Shown here piece by piece: positions 1-6,968 of a stretch of 15,231 nt of DNA (its first letter is position 1; the number at the start of each line of letters is the position of its first letter). Origin of the DNA: Acidimicrobiaceae bacterium (GTDB taxonomy: Bacteria; Actinomycetota; Acidimicrobiia; Acidimicrobiales; Ilumatobacteraceae); NCBI GenBank assembly GCA_947490975.1, contig CANLHV010000020.1, positions 1 through 15,231 of the forward strand. Direction: 5' to 3'. Both the position numbers and the translations under genes were made by a program. The notes under the pieces were generated by a model. That model saw only the letters and a program-made list of their open reading frames with translations, did not search any database and was not told the DNA's origin.

Positions 1-269
1 TCGACTTTGCTGCGATGATGCGCACAGGCGATCTTAAAACCGCTGGTCAGTTAATGATCGAAAGTCATAATTCGCTCGACCGTGATTTCGAAACTTCGAC
101 ACCGCAGATGAATAGTGCTGTCGCTGCTGCAATTGCGCAACCCGGGGTTTTCGGCGCACGCATGACTGGTGGTGGCTTTGGCGGTTGCATTGTCATCTTG
201 GCTGATATCACCGCAAAAGTTGACGGTTGGCAAGTACGTGCCGTCAACGCCGCTTCTCAAATCAACTAG
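1..269 (+). CDS. galK: Galactokinase, C-terminal part (5' end outside window)
   Basis: This is the last 88 or so codons of a GHMP-family kinase, read in the frame starting at base 3 and ending at TAG 267-269. Galactokinase phosphorylates galactose to galactose 1-phosphate in the cytoplasm (Leland pathway). The segment GARMTGGGFGGC is the conserved third GHMP motif in the form typical of galactokinases. Before it come the family-typical stretches around LMIESHNSLDRDFE and STPQMNSAV. The short tail after the motif fits the usual galactokinase end, so the C-terminus looks complete. The gene converges on the membrane protein gene with an 8-bp gap and no visible terminator hairpin. Another GHMP sugar kinase is possible but less likely. 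Family assignment is strong; substrate is inferred. Confidence 0.88.
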   Translation, partial: DFAAMMRTGDLKTAGQLMIESHNSLDRDFETSTPQMNSAVAAAIAQPGVFGARMTGGGFGGCIVILADITAKVDGWQVRAVNAASQIN

Positions 270-277
270 CTAATTTT

Positions 278-1801
278 TCAACCCTTCGCGCCAATGAAGT
301 AAAACAAAATCGGAATCGTCCCCGAAACCTTTTCACTCGTCACCATCTCAGGCTTACATGCCCCCGGTGTGTCATCAACGGTCACTTTGAACCCCATGTC
401 GCCATCACTCACCCAATTCTTCAACGCCTCCCAATGTGTCTCCGGCCCCTGAATCAACACCAACCTCGCATCTTTGGCGGACTCACACATTGTTTCAACG
501 CGACTGGCCTGCATTGATTCAACCCCATAAGCCAACCAAATCAGTCCTTGCCAATCTCTCTCTCTATATGCTCGACCACGTGCATTAAGTAGGGTTATTT
601 GATCAACAAATTGATAATTTCTCCCCGACTCACTTTCGCCCTCCTCTTTCAATTCGCTTATTACTTCTTTCTGCTTTGCGTAATCGGTCACATACTCAAA
701 GCCAAACCCCATATTGAACACAACGCAAACCACAAGCAAAAAAGTCTTAATCTGTTTCGCGAATTTAGCTATGAAATTTGGCAGCAACCCCACAATGCCA
801 ATAATTAAAAGCGCAGCACCGAGCGGCTGTAAAGTCTGGTGTCTCGAATACCAATCAGAACGACCAAACAATGTAACAGCGTTCTGACTAAAAATTGACC
901 AATCAGTTTCAAAATAGCCATAAATTACGTACGCGAGTGAGCCTGCGGCCAGTGCTGTGAATCCAGACAGCATCATTAGTATTTTCTTTTTAATTACAGG
1001 GTTAGTTCTTTTTTGTAAAATTCCCATACTTCCGCATACAAGGAGAACCAGTAACACGAATGGAAGAATGGAAGTGGCTCTGGAAAGCGAAACATCGTGG
1101 TACTGAATTTTCTCTGGCCAGAAAATTGACCGCAAAATCCAATAAATCAGGGGTAATAATACCAATAAAAAATTGGCTCTTAAGACCAAAAAAAGTTCAC
1201 GTATATTCCTTAAGTTTGAAACAAGTAGCACATGAATTACGGGGAGTAAGTGAAAAGCTAAAAGTGAATGCATCTGAAGACTGATGAAAAATAAAATCAA
1301 ACAAGTGTAATAATTACACTTCCCCCCCCTCGATAGTAAGTACCATGCCACGAAAAATAGCAGACACGAGATTGTGTAAAAGAAACTAAACAAGGCAACC
1401 CTTGCTGTGTTGAAAGGTAAGATAAGAAACAAAAGTATTAACAATCTTCGTTGCAAACGATCAATAAACCAAAACTTTGAAGAGATGCCATATAAAATAA
1501 TTGCACTTGCGAAGAAACAGCCAAAAACTATTCCCCGCAAACTGCTCAGACCAATGAAATGAGACACTCGCACCAAGGCAGACGACCACGGTGCAAGACC
1601 GAGATCCCGCCACGGGAAAGTGGCGTAATCCCCGTACATGGTCCAGTCGTCAGCCCACAATGAGTCGTGAACAACAAGGAGCCAGCCCCATGAAATTGTG
1701 TACAAGATTGTTGCGGTCTTCCAAGGGAAGCCACGAAAGCCAGCGCGATCTAAAAAATTTTGAAGTCGCGTGCCAGACTCGGTGACAGCAGCATCAGACA
1801 T
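278..1801 (-). CDS. Multi-pass membrane protein, unrecognised (possible GT-C-like)
   Basis: The ATG at 1801 gives 507 residues; a GTG directly before it (1804) would add one. I do not recognise a named family. About nine or ten hydrophobic segments run from residue 30 to 365, followed by a probably soluble tail of about 130 residues (375-507). After the first helix comes a loop with an acidic pair (D51, D52 in SLWADDWTMYGDY) and several Trp and Tyr residues. An acidic residue in the first external loop is a known feature of GT-C lipid-linked glycosyltransferases, so a cell-envelope sugar role is possible, but this is only an analogy. The gene follows the PH-domain gene on the same strand with a gap of about 18 bp. 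Base composition is odd: hand counts give 17/60 G+C at 1141-1200 and 16/60 at 1261-1320, against about 33/60 in nearby genes. The gene also holds an 8-G run. Confidence 0.75.
   Translation of the reverse strand: MSDAAVTESGTRLQNFLDRAGFRGFPWKTATILYTISWGWLLVVHDSLWADDWTMYGDYATFPWRDLGLAPWSSALVRVSHFIGLSSLRGIVFGCFFASAIILYGISSKFWFIDRLQRRLLILLFLILPFNTARVALFSFFYTISCLLFFVAWYLLSRGGKCNYYTCLILFFISLQMHSLLAFHLLPVIHVLLVSNLRNIRELFLVLRANFLLVLLPLIYWILRSIFWPEKIQYHDVSLSRATSILPFVLLVLLVCGSMGILQKRTNPVIKKKILMMLSGFTALAAGSLAYVIYGYFETDWSIFSQNAVTLFGRSDWYSRHQTLQPLGAALLIIGIVGLLPNFIAKFAKQIKTFLLVVCVVFNMGFGFEYVTDYAKQKEVISELKEEGESESGRNYQFVDQITLLNARGRAYRERDWQGLIWLAYGVESMQASRVETMCESAKDARLVLIQGPETHWEALKNWVSDGDMGFKVTVDDTPGACKPEMVTSEKVSGTIPILFYFIGAKG
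1303..1321. repeat. 19-bp perfect palindrome inside the membrane protein gene
   Basis: AAGTGTAAT and ATTACACTT form perfect 9-base inverted arms around one central base. It lies within the coding region and directly touches the 8-C run at 1322-1329. It resembles a regulator operator or a hairpin-forming site in shape, but no other copy was noticed in the window. Confidence 0.7.
1322..1329. repeat. Homopolymer run of eight C (eight G on the coding strand)
   Basis: On the coding (minus) strand the run covers part of Arg and the two Gly codons of SRGGKC, at about residues 158-160. In the given sequence the run keeps the reading frame. Adding one G leads to a stop after GAA GTG (TAA); losing one G leads to TGA after seven further codons. 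It is therefore a potential slippage site, or a place where a sequencing error would look like a frameshift. Confidence 0.75.
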
Positions 1802-1819
1802 CACAGCTACTTTAATCTG

Positions 1820-2419
1820 CTAACCGAAAAGGCGGCGCTTCTGCTCGTCGAACTCTGATTGCGTGATTGATCCACGCAACAACATCGCCTCAAGACGTTC
1901 GAGTTGCGCCACGACTGGGCTCGCATCAGCATCTCGCCCAGTGCGCGCGTGAATTGCTTCGTGAATAATATTCTGCACTTGTTCGGGGTTGCGAATATCG
2001 CCGAATAGTTGCTGACCGTCTTCGCTCGCCGACTCGATCAGCAAATCACCCGCACCAAGCATCCGTTCCAAAATTGACTGCGCGAAATTCACATTGTTCA
2101 CCCGCTCAAGTGGAATCTCAACCCCGCGCCGCGCCAACACACCTTCACGAAAAATCACTCGCTGTGATGTGACAACAAAATAAGTTCGCGACCAGCGCAA
2201 GATAACCGACACCAAATTGATCAACCCCAACAAAATTGCCACAAGCAAAACTCGAGTCACGCCAGTCTTCAACCAACCGTCAGCAAGTTGCTGCGCCCAA
2301 ATCACCACCGCAAGCAAAACGACCACAACCGACCCTGGCTTGACGAACACAACCCAGTGCGGGTGCAAATCAAGATTTATGTGCTCACCGCGATTCAATA
2401 ATTTTTGCGGATAAGCCAT
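1820..2419 (-). CDS. PH-domain (bPH2/DUF304) membrane protein with C-terminal SHOCT
   Basis: This 199-residue protein has two predicted membrane helices (about 27-47 and 57-76). A bacterial PH-like domain follows (about 78-160), recognisable by the YFVVTSQRVIFREGVLARR stretch and the following IPLERVNNV. The C-terminal 30 residues (QLERLEAMLLRGSITQSEF onward) match the SHOCT motif, a short oligomerisation-type module common at the end of bacterial membrane proteins. The PH-like domain probably faces the cytoplasm. Molecular function is not known for this family; a role at the membrane is inferred. The ATG at 2419 is the first clear start, preceded by a G-rich stretch (TTTGGGGA) close to it. 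It is probably co-transcribed with the membrane protein gene downstream and diverges from uvrD2 with a 49-bp gap. Confidence 0.88.
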   Translation of the reverse strand: MAYPQKLLNRGEHINLDLHPHWVVFVKPGSVVVVLLAVVIWAQQLADGWLKTGVTRVLLVAILLGLINLVSVILRWSRTYFVVTSQRVIFREGVLARRGVEIPLERVNNVNFAQSILERMLGAGDLLIESASEDGQQLFGDIRNPEQVQNIIHEAIHARTGRDADASPVVAQLERLEAMLLRGSITQSEFDEQKRRLFG

Positions 2420-2468
2420 TCCCCAAACTTAGTTTCTCGCAGCCACACCCACCGCCTAGCGTTATGGC
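2420..2468. promoter_or_regulatory. 49-bp divergent intergenic region, PH-domain gene / uvrD2
   Basis: Two genes are transcribed away from each other across only 49 bp, so at least one promoter must lie here or inside the opposite gene. No convincing -35/-10 pair can be assigned by eye. The shortness suggests very short or absent 5' leaders. No operator-like repeat was seen. Confidence 0.35.
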
Positions 2469-4379
2469 GTGGACGCCGACCAACTTCTCAATGGCATGGA
2501 TGCCGACCAACGCGCCGCGGTCACCTGCCCCGAAACTGCAACCGTGTTGCACGCCGGCGCTGGTTCTGGCAAAACTCGTGTGCTGACTCATCGCATCGCA
2601 TACCGCATCGCCAAAGGCACTGCAGATCCACAACGCGTTTTAGCAATCACATTTACTCGTGAAGCCGCAAGTGAAATGCGCAGCCGACTAAAAACTCTCG
2701 GAGTTTCGCGCGATTCACAATCTGTCACTGTCGGCACATTTCACGCAGTCGCTCTCGCACTTTTGCGACAGCGGTTAGCCGATACGCACAAGCAAATGCC
2801 GTCGATCATTCACAATCGCCCGCAGCTAATTGCTCAAGCCGCGCGCGAACATCCGATGTCTACTCGCACTCGCGAACTGCTGATCGAAGTCGATTGGGCC
2901 CACGCTCGTTTAATCTCGCCAGCCAACTATGCACAAACAGCAAAGCGACTTGGTCGTTATACGGCTGCGCCGCATAACGAGATTGCGACGATTTACAAAG
3001 AATACGAACAACTAAAAATTCAGCGCAACACACTCGACCTCGATGACTTAATCTCGCGAGTAATCGAAGCAATGCGTCTCGACAACGCCTATGCCCAAGC
3101 GGTGCGCTGGCGCTACCGACACATTTTTGTTGACGAAGCACAAGATATGAACCCGCTGCAATACGAACTATTCGAGGCAATCCGCGGGCAGCGCGCCGAT
3201 GTTTTTATCGTCGGCGACCCAATGCAAGCAATTTACGGATGGAATGGCTCAGACAAGCGGCTCTTCGACGAACTTCCTGACAAAATTCGCGGCACAACAG
3301 TTTTGCGACTACCTAATAACTATCGCTGTACTCCAGAAATATTGAATGCCGCCACAGCAGTTGCAAAACTTGTCGATCCACAAATCGAGGTGCGGGCAAT
3401 CAAGCCGACCTCACAACCAGTCATTAAGCGTGGCTTCGCCGATGCCGAAGCAGAGGCCAAAGGCATCGTCGATTGCTTGTGGCAATACGCAAACACTGGT
3501 GGTGACAACCCGTGGCAGTCGGCTGCGGTTCTGGTTCGCACCAACATTCAGGTCGAACTCATCGTTGATGCGCTCGTCAAAAACAATATCCCTGTTCGCT
3601 CCACTCGTCCATCAAAAGAACTGAACTCGGCAATCGCCGATGCCGCCCAAAGCACCAATCGCAATGAACTCACAACTTGGGCAACCGATGTGCTCACCGA
3701 GTCAGATTCAGAAATTCAGCGCTGGGTAGCCGAACAAGTTCAGGCATTTTTGAAACTCGATCACCCCGGCAATGTTGACGGTCGCACTTTCACCTCATGG
3801 ATGCGAGCGACTTCGGCCGAGCACCGCAGCACCGAAGGCGTTGAAGTTCTCACTTTTCATTCGGCTAAGGGCCGCGAGTGGCAATGCGTTGTTGTCGCCG
3901 GTGCTGAAGTTGGCTTAATGCCACACAGTTCAGCAATCTCCCAAGACCAAAAAGACGAAGAAGTTCGCCTTGCTTATGTCGCCCTCACTCGCGCTTCGCA
4001 ACAACTTTTTGTCACTTGGTGCGAATCACGCAAAAGTCGCACGGCAGGTCAAAGTGTTTATCTCGCAAACATTGTCAGCGAGTCGAATCTAATACTTGAA
4101 CCGCAAGTTGTCACCAGACCTAAAACGAAAAAAGTTGCGACCCCATCTCTCGAAGACGAACTTCATAGTTGGCGCAGCAATCGTGCCAAAGTCATCAGAC
4201 AACCAGTCACATCGGTTGTTTACGATGACGATCTTCGCGAAATCGCCAAGCAACTGCCAAAAACTACGGCACAACTTGCCGAAATCGTTGGCATAATTAC
4301 CGCCCAAAAAATTGGCCCAGAAATTTTGTCAATTGTCGCAAAAGCCGAGTCACGACTCGAACATCAAACTCTTAAATAG
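2469..4379 (+). CDS. uvrD2: UvrD2-like SF1 DNA helicase with HRDC domain
   Basis: This 636-residue ATP-dependent 3'-5' DNA helicase of the UvrD/PcrA superfamily would act in DNA repair or replication. Visible motifs: Q motif (GMDADQRAAV, 9-18), Walker A (AGAGSGKT, 29-36), Ia (AITFTREAASEM), Walker B (VDEAQD, 221-226), motif III (VGDPMQAIYGWNG), motif IV (NNYRCTPEIL), motif V (LTFHSAKGREW, 461-471) and motif VI (VRLAYVALTRA, 499-509). Residues about 562-630 (from LEDELHSWRSNRA) look like an HRDC domain. UvrD-type ATPase plus HRDC is the layout of actinobacterial UvrD2. The mycobacterial protein has a tetracysteine module between the two parts; here the linker (about 518-561) holds a single Cys, C518, and no CxxC pair. 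The start is GTG at 2469, because the sequence LLNG before the Q motif fits the family; ATG at 2496 is the alternative. It converges on the thioesterase gene with a 2-bp gap. Confidence 0.9.
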   Translation: MDADQLLNGMDADQRAAVTCPETATVLHAGAGSGKTRVLTHRIAYRIAKGTADPQRVLAITFTREAASEMRSRLKTLGVSRDSQSVTVGTFHAVALALLRQRLADTHKQMPSIIHNRPQLIAQAAREHPMSTRTRELLIEVDWAHARLISPANYAQTAKRLGRYTAAPHNEIATIYKEYEQLKIQRNTLDLDDLISRVIEAMRLDNAYAQAVRWRYRHIFVDEAQDMNPLQYELFEAIRGQRADVFIVGDPMQAIYGWNGSDKRLFDELPDKIRGTTVLRLPNNYRCTPEILNAATAVAKLVDPQIEVRAIKPTSQPVIKRGFADAEAEAKGIVDCLWQYANTGGDNPWQSAAVLVRTNIQVELIVDALVKNNIPVRSTRPSKELNSAIADAAQSTNRNELTTWATDVLTESDSEIQRWVAEQVQAFLKLDHPGNVDGRTFTSWMRATSAEHRSTEGVEVLTFHSAKGREWQCVVVAGAEVGLMPHSSAISQDQKDEEVRLAYVALTRASQQLFVTWCESRKSRTAGQSVYLANIVSESNLILEPQVVTRPKTKKVATPSLEDELHSWRSNRAKVIRQPVTSVVYDDDLREIAKQLPKTTAQLAEIVGIITAQKIGPEILSIVAKAESRLEHQTLK

Positions 4380-4397
4380 TCTTAGCCCGACTGAGAC
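4379..4397 (+). terminator. Weak hairpin at the uvrD2 / thioesterase convergence
   Basis: GTCTTAG (4379-4385) can pair with CTGAGAC (4391-4397) around a 5-base loop, with one U-G wobble in plus-strand RNA. It begins at the last base of the uvrD2 stop codon and runs into the end of the thioesterase gene. There is no T-run after it, so classical intrinsic termination is doubtful. It may only be a chance hairpin. Confidence 0.22.
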
Positions 4398-5107
4398 TGA
4401 CGAATTTCAAGCAATCGTTGAAAGACCTCAGGTCGCATCGATACAAACAAACCTTTGGCCTCGGCGCAAAGTGTTTCGCCGTGATGAAGTGTGCCCGCCA
4501 CACTGATTTTGCGTCCATCAACCGAAGCCACCCACCCGCGAAAAACAACAGGCTTTAATAGTGGCGTCGGCGAACGATAGTCAACCGTCAGGTTCACGGT
4601 CATACCTGGGTTGCCGCTAAGCGACTGTGCCATGCCTAAAACCTCGTCGAAATATGCCGCGATAAAACCACCGTGCACACAACCTGGCGGCCCCTCGTAT
4701 GCGGCAGCAAATGTCGCATGACCCACGACTATCGAATCTTTACCCCCGTCGCCATCGATACTCATCTGCATCGGCACACTCAGCGGATTAATGCCTCCGA
4801 TTATTGGACTGCGATCGAGAAAACTGTTCATCGGCGCCAACGAGCCCTCGGCTGGCCCGGTGTATTCATGCGAGTGCGGGCGTGATCGCAATCTCGTAAC
4901 CGCCTGGTTAATCATCTTGCGAGTTTCTTCTAACTCTTCTAGTGACGCTGAAGTTGCCAGCAACTCATCTATTGCCGCGCGCAATTCGTGAGCAATTTCG
5001 ATTCGCTTTGCATCTGTCGGCGAATGTTGCTGAGTGCGAACATGAAACCCTTTGAAAGCACTCTCGTACTGCGGCACTGCCCCATCAGAAGTTTCATTCA
5101 AAGACAT
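4382..5107 (-). CDS. Hotdog-fold thioesterase (PaaI/4HBT-like)
   Basis: This 241-residue protein has a C-terminal hotdog domain (about 95-225). The segment GPPGCVHGGFIAAYFDEVLG (139-158) carries the HGG motif (145-147) and a candidate catalytic acid (D154 or E155) on the hotdog helix, as in PaaI-type acyl-CoA thioesterases. TVNLTVDYRSPTPL (170-183) is the matching second strand region. It probably hydrolyses an acyl-CoA in the cytoplasm; the substrate cannot be read from the sequence. The N-terminal 95 residues are an extension rich in charged residues and probably helical (about 30-75), as seen in some actinobacterial members. The ATG at 5107 lies 4 bp after the xthA stop, so the two genes are probably translated from one mRNA. 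Confidence 0.85.
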   Translation of the reverse strand: MSLNETSDGAVPQYESAFKGFHVRTQQHSPTDAKRIEIAHELRAAIDELLATSASLEELEETRKMINQAVTRLRSRPHSHEYTGPAEGSLAPMNSFLDRSPIIGGINPLSVPMQMSIDGDGGKDSIVVGHATFAAAYEGPPGCVHGGFIAAYFDEVLGMAQSLSGNPGMTVNLTVDYRSPTPLLKPVVFRGWVASVDGRKISVAGTLHHGETLCAEAKGLFVSMRPEVFQRLLEIRQSQSG

Positions 5108-5111
5108 TGCG

Positions 5112-5885
5112 TTACTTTTTCAACGTAATCGTCACTGGCACATGGTCGCTTGGTTTCTCACCTTTGCGCGCATTGCGATCGATGCTCGACGATTCGACTT
5201 CGCCCATCAACGATTTTGTGGCAAGCAAAAAGTCAATGCGCATGCCTTCGCCTTTGTGAAAGCTGCCATTTCGATAGTCCCACCACGAGAAAACTTTTGG
5301 CTCTGGGTGTAGTTCACGAAATGCGTCGACGAGCCCCCACTCACACAAGTCCGCGAAAACTTCGCGCTCAGCCGCACTCACATGGGTTGCGCCTTCGAAC
5401 TTGGTTACATCCCAAACGTCTTCATCGGTTGGCGCAATATTGAAATCTCCGCCAATTACGAGACGTTCGTTTGGCTGAGCGATTGTGTCGGCGTGCTGTC
5501 GCAATTTCTTCATCCACCCAAGTTTGTATTTGTAATGATCGTCGTCTAGCGCCCGACCATTTGGCACGTAAACGCAAACAACTTTCACTCCGCCACATGT
5601 CGCCGAAATGATTCGTGCTTCATGATCAGGCTCAATTGGCTCGGCAAAGTTGTTCACCACATCGGTCAAGCCAACTTTCGAGATAATCGCCACCCCATTC
5701 CATTGACCTTGGCCAAAATGTGCCGACTCATAGCCCATCTCAGTAAATGTCAATGTCGGAAACACTTCGTCTTTCATTTTGGTTTCTTGCATGCACAACA
5801 CGTCTGGTTGATTCTCTTTTACCCATTGGGTCACGCGATCAAGTCGGGCTTTGAGTGAATTCACATTCCAAGTCGCAATTAGCAC
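5112..5885 (-). CDS. xthA: Exodeoxyribonuclease III (AP endonuclease)
   Basis: This 257-residue member of the exonuclease III / endonuclease-exonuclease-phosphatase fold would cut abasic sites and digest 3' ends in base excision repair. The catalytic set is visible: N7 (TWNVNS), E34 (CMQETK), Y106 (CVYVPNG), D147 and N149 (GGDFN), D218 (RIDFLL) and D247-H248 (PSDHVP). Length is normal for Xth. The start is GTG at 5885, since LIATWNVNS is the standard N-terminus and the nearby ATG at 5890 is out of frame. It lies 24 bp after the NYN/S1 gene and 4 bp before the thioesterase gene, on the same strand, consistent with one operon. No missing residue or truncation was seen. Confidence 0.95.
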   Translation of the reverse strand: MLIATWNVNSLKARLDRVTQWVKENQPDVLCMQETKMKDEVFPTLTFTEMGYESAHFGQGQWNGVAIISKVGLTDVVNNFAEPIEPDHEARIISATCGGVKVVCVYVPNGRALDDDHYKYKLGWMKKLRQHADTIAQPNERLVIGGDFNIAPTDEDVWDVTKFEGATHVSAAEREVFADLCEWGLVDAFRELHPEPKVFSWWDYRNGSFHKGEGMRIDFLLATKSLMGEVESSSIDRNARKGEKPSDHVPVTITLKK

Positions 5886-5909
5886 GACATCACCGTACTC
5901 AAAAACTGA

Positions 5910-6941
5910 TTAGCGCTTCTTACTAGAAACGTTTTTCTTAGCAGTCGGCTTAGATTGCTGAGCACGTCGCTTGGCTTTTTTACTGATCGCTGCACGCGGC
6001 GACGAACTCTTTGCACTGCGACCACTTGCCGCCTTCGCGACAGATTTATGTGCCAAAGTCTCCATACCTGAAACTGCCAGCTCAACGCTTCGACGCGAAG
6101 GCGTATAACCAACAACAACTAAATTCAGCGCTGCACCAAGTTTCACATGCTCGCGGGCGCTACGTGGCGTCGGGTTCGCCATCAATCTCATCGGCAAATA
6201 ACCCGATACTTCGCCGATCTTCACGTAGACACCATGCGACGCATAACTATCGACTGAGCCTTTTGCTTTTGTGCCAATCGGATTCTTCTCGACGAAATTC
6301 AAAAACGTCGTGAGGTCGTTAAGTTTCGGCGGCTGCGCAGATTTCGCTGTCGCACCAGACTTAACATTTGTTGATTGAGATTTAACTGCTGTCGCTACCG
6401 CACGCGAACTTGGTGGCGGCGATTTCGGCACCGGCATCGGGCGCATTGCGGAACGAGTCGATTTGGCGCGACGCAAAGTTGCCGCAGTTTCACGACCTGC
6501 TTGTTTGCGCACAGGTAGTCGTTGAATAAACACCCAACCGACATTCGGCACTGGTTTGCCGCCGATCAATCGCCCTTCGTCAAACAGCCATTTATATTGA
6601 TCGTGAAATTCTTGATAACTATCGTTCGATAAGACACTTGCTTTGACTTTGTCAGCGATCGTTAAGACGAAGCCGTCTCCGCGACCTACGGCACCCGCAG
6701 GAGGCGCCACAAGTTCATTGTTGTTTATCGCTTCGTCAAACTCGGCTCGCTCGCGCCGATCAACTCGATGGCCAAAAGTTGCGTCGACAACCACCGTGAC
6801 TTTCGTGCCAGGAAACTCTTTCATAAACGCCAACACGGCTTCATTTAACTGTTTGAGGCTTGGCTCTGTTCGCCCCTCGGTCGCAAGATTTGAGCCGTCA
6901 ACTACGACATGCGAAAAGGGTTTAATCACCCTCTCATTCAA
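5910..6941 (-). CDS. NYN/Zc3h12a-like ribonuclease fused to an S1 RNA-binding domain
   Basis: This protein has 343 residues in three parts. Residues about 8-145 resemble the NYN/PIN-like ribonuclease domain of the Zc3h12a type: HVVVDGSNLA (11-20; D15, N18), VVDATFGH (D53), GRGDG (D89) and SVLSNDSYQEFHDQ (D107), followed by WLFDEGRLIG. These acidic residues are placed as expected for a metal-dependent RNase centre. Residues about 145-205 are a basic, Pro/Ser-rich linker. Residues about 222-290 resemble an S1 OB-fold domain (GTKAKGSVDSYASHGVYVKI and SGYLP). The tail 298-343 is rich in Lys, Ser and Ala. An RNA-cleaving or RNA-processing enzyme is inferred; the target is unknown. The start is uncertain: TTG at 6941 or GTG at 6929. 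The gene lies 14 bp after kgd and 24 bp before xthA. Confidence 0.82.
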   Translation of the reverse strand: MNERVIKPFSHVVVDGSNLATEGRTEPSLKQLNEAVLAFMKEFPGTKVTVVVDATFGHRVDRRERAEFDEAINNNELVAPPAGAVGRGDGFVLTIADKVKASVLSNDSYQEFHDQYKWLFDEGRLIGGKPVPNVGWVFIQRLPVRKQAGRETAATLRRAKSTRSAMRPMPVPKSPPPSSRAVATAVKSQSTNVKSGATAKSAQPPKLNDLTTFLNFVEKNPIGTKAKGSVDSYASHGVYVKIGEVSGYLPMRLMANPTPRSAREHVKLGAALNLVVVGYTPSRRSVELAVSGMETLAHKSVAKAASGRSAKSSSPRAAISKKAKRRAQQSKPTAKKNVSSKKR

Positions 6942-6945
6942 CCAC

Positions 6946-6968
6946 CGCTAACTAGTTACCAGTTAGCG
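6946..6968 (-). promoter_or_regulatory. Hairpin spanning the kgd stop and the start region of the NYN/S1 gene
   Basis: CGCTAAC and GTTAGCG are perfect 7-base arms around a 9-base loop. In minus-strand mRNA the 5' arm lies in the last codons of kgd, the loop holds the kgd stop codon (6956-6958), and the 3' arm runs into the GCGGTGG just before the TTG start of the next gene. A ribosome ending kgd would open it, so translational coupling is possible. This is inferred from the sequence alone. Confidence 0.4.

Noticed and set aside
1060..1284. Open frame of 74 codons on the plus strand inside the membrane protein gene
   Set aside because: It lies fully opposite a much longer minus-strand gene with clear membrane-protein features; the Lys-rich translation is what antisense of AT-rich hydrophobic codons gives.
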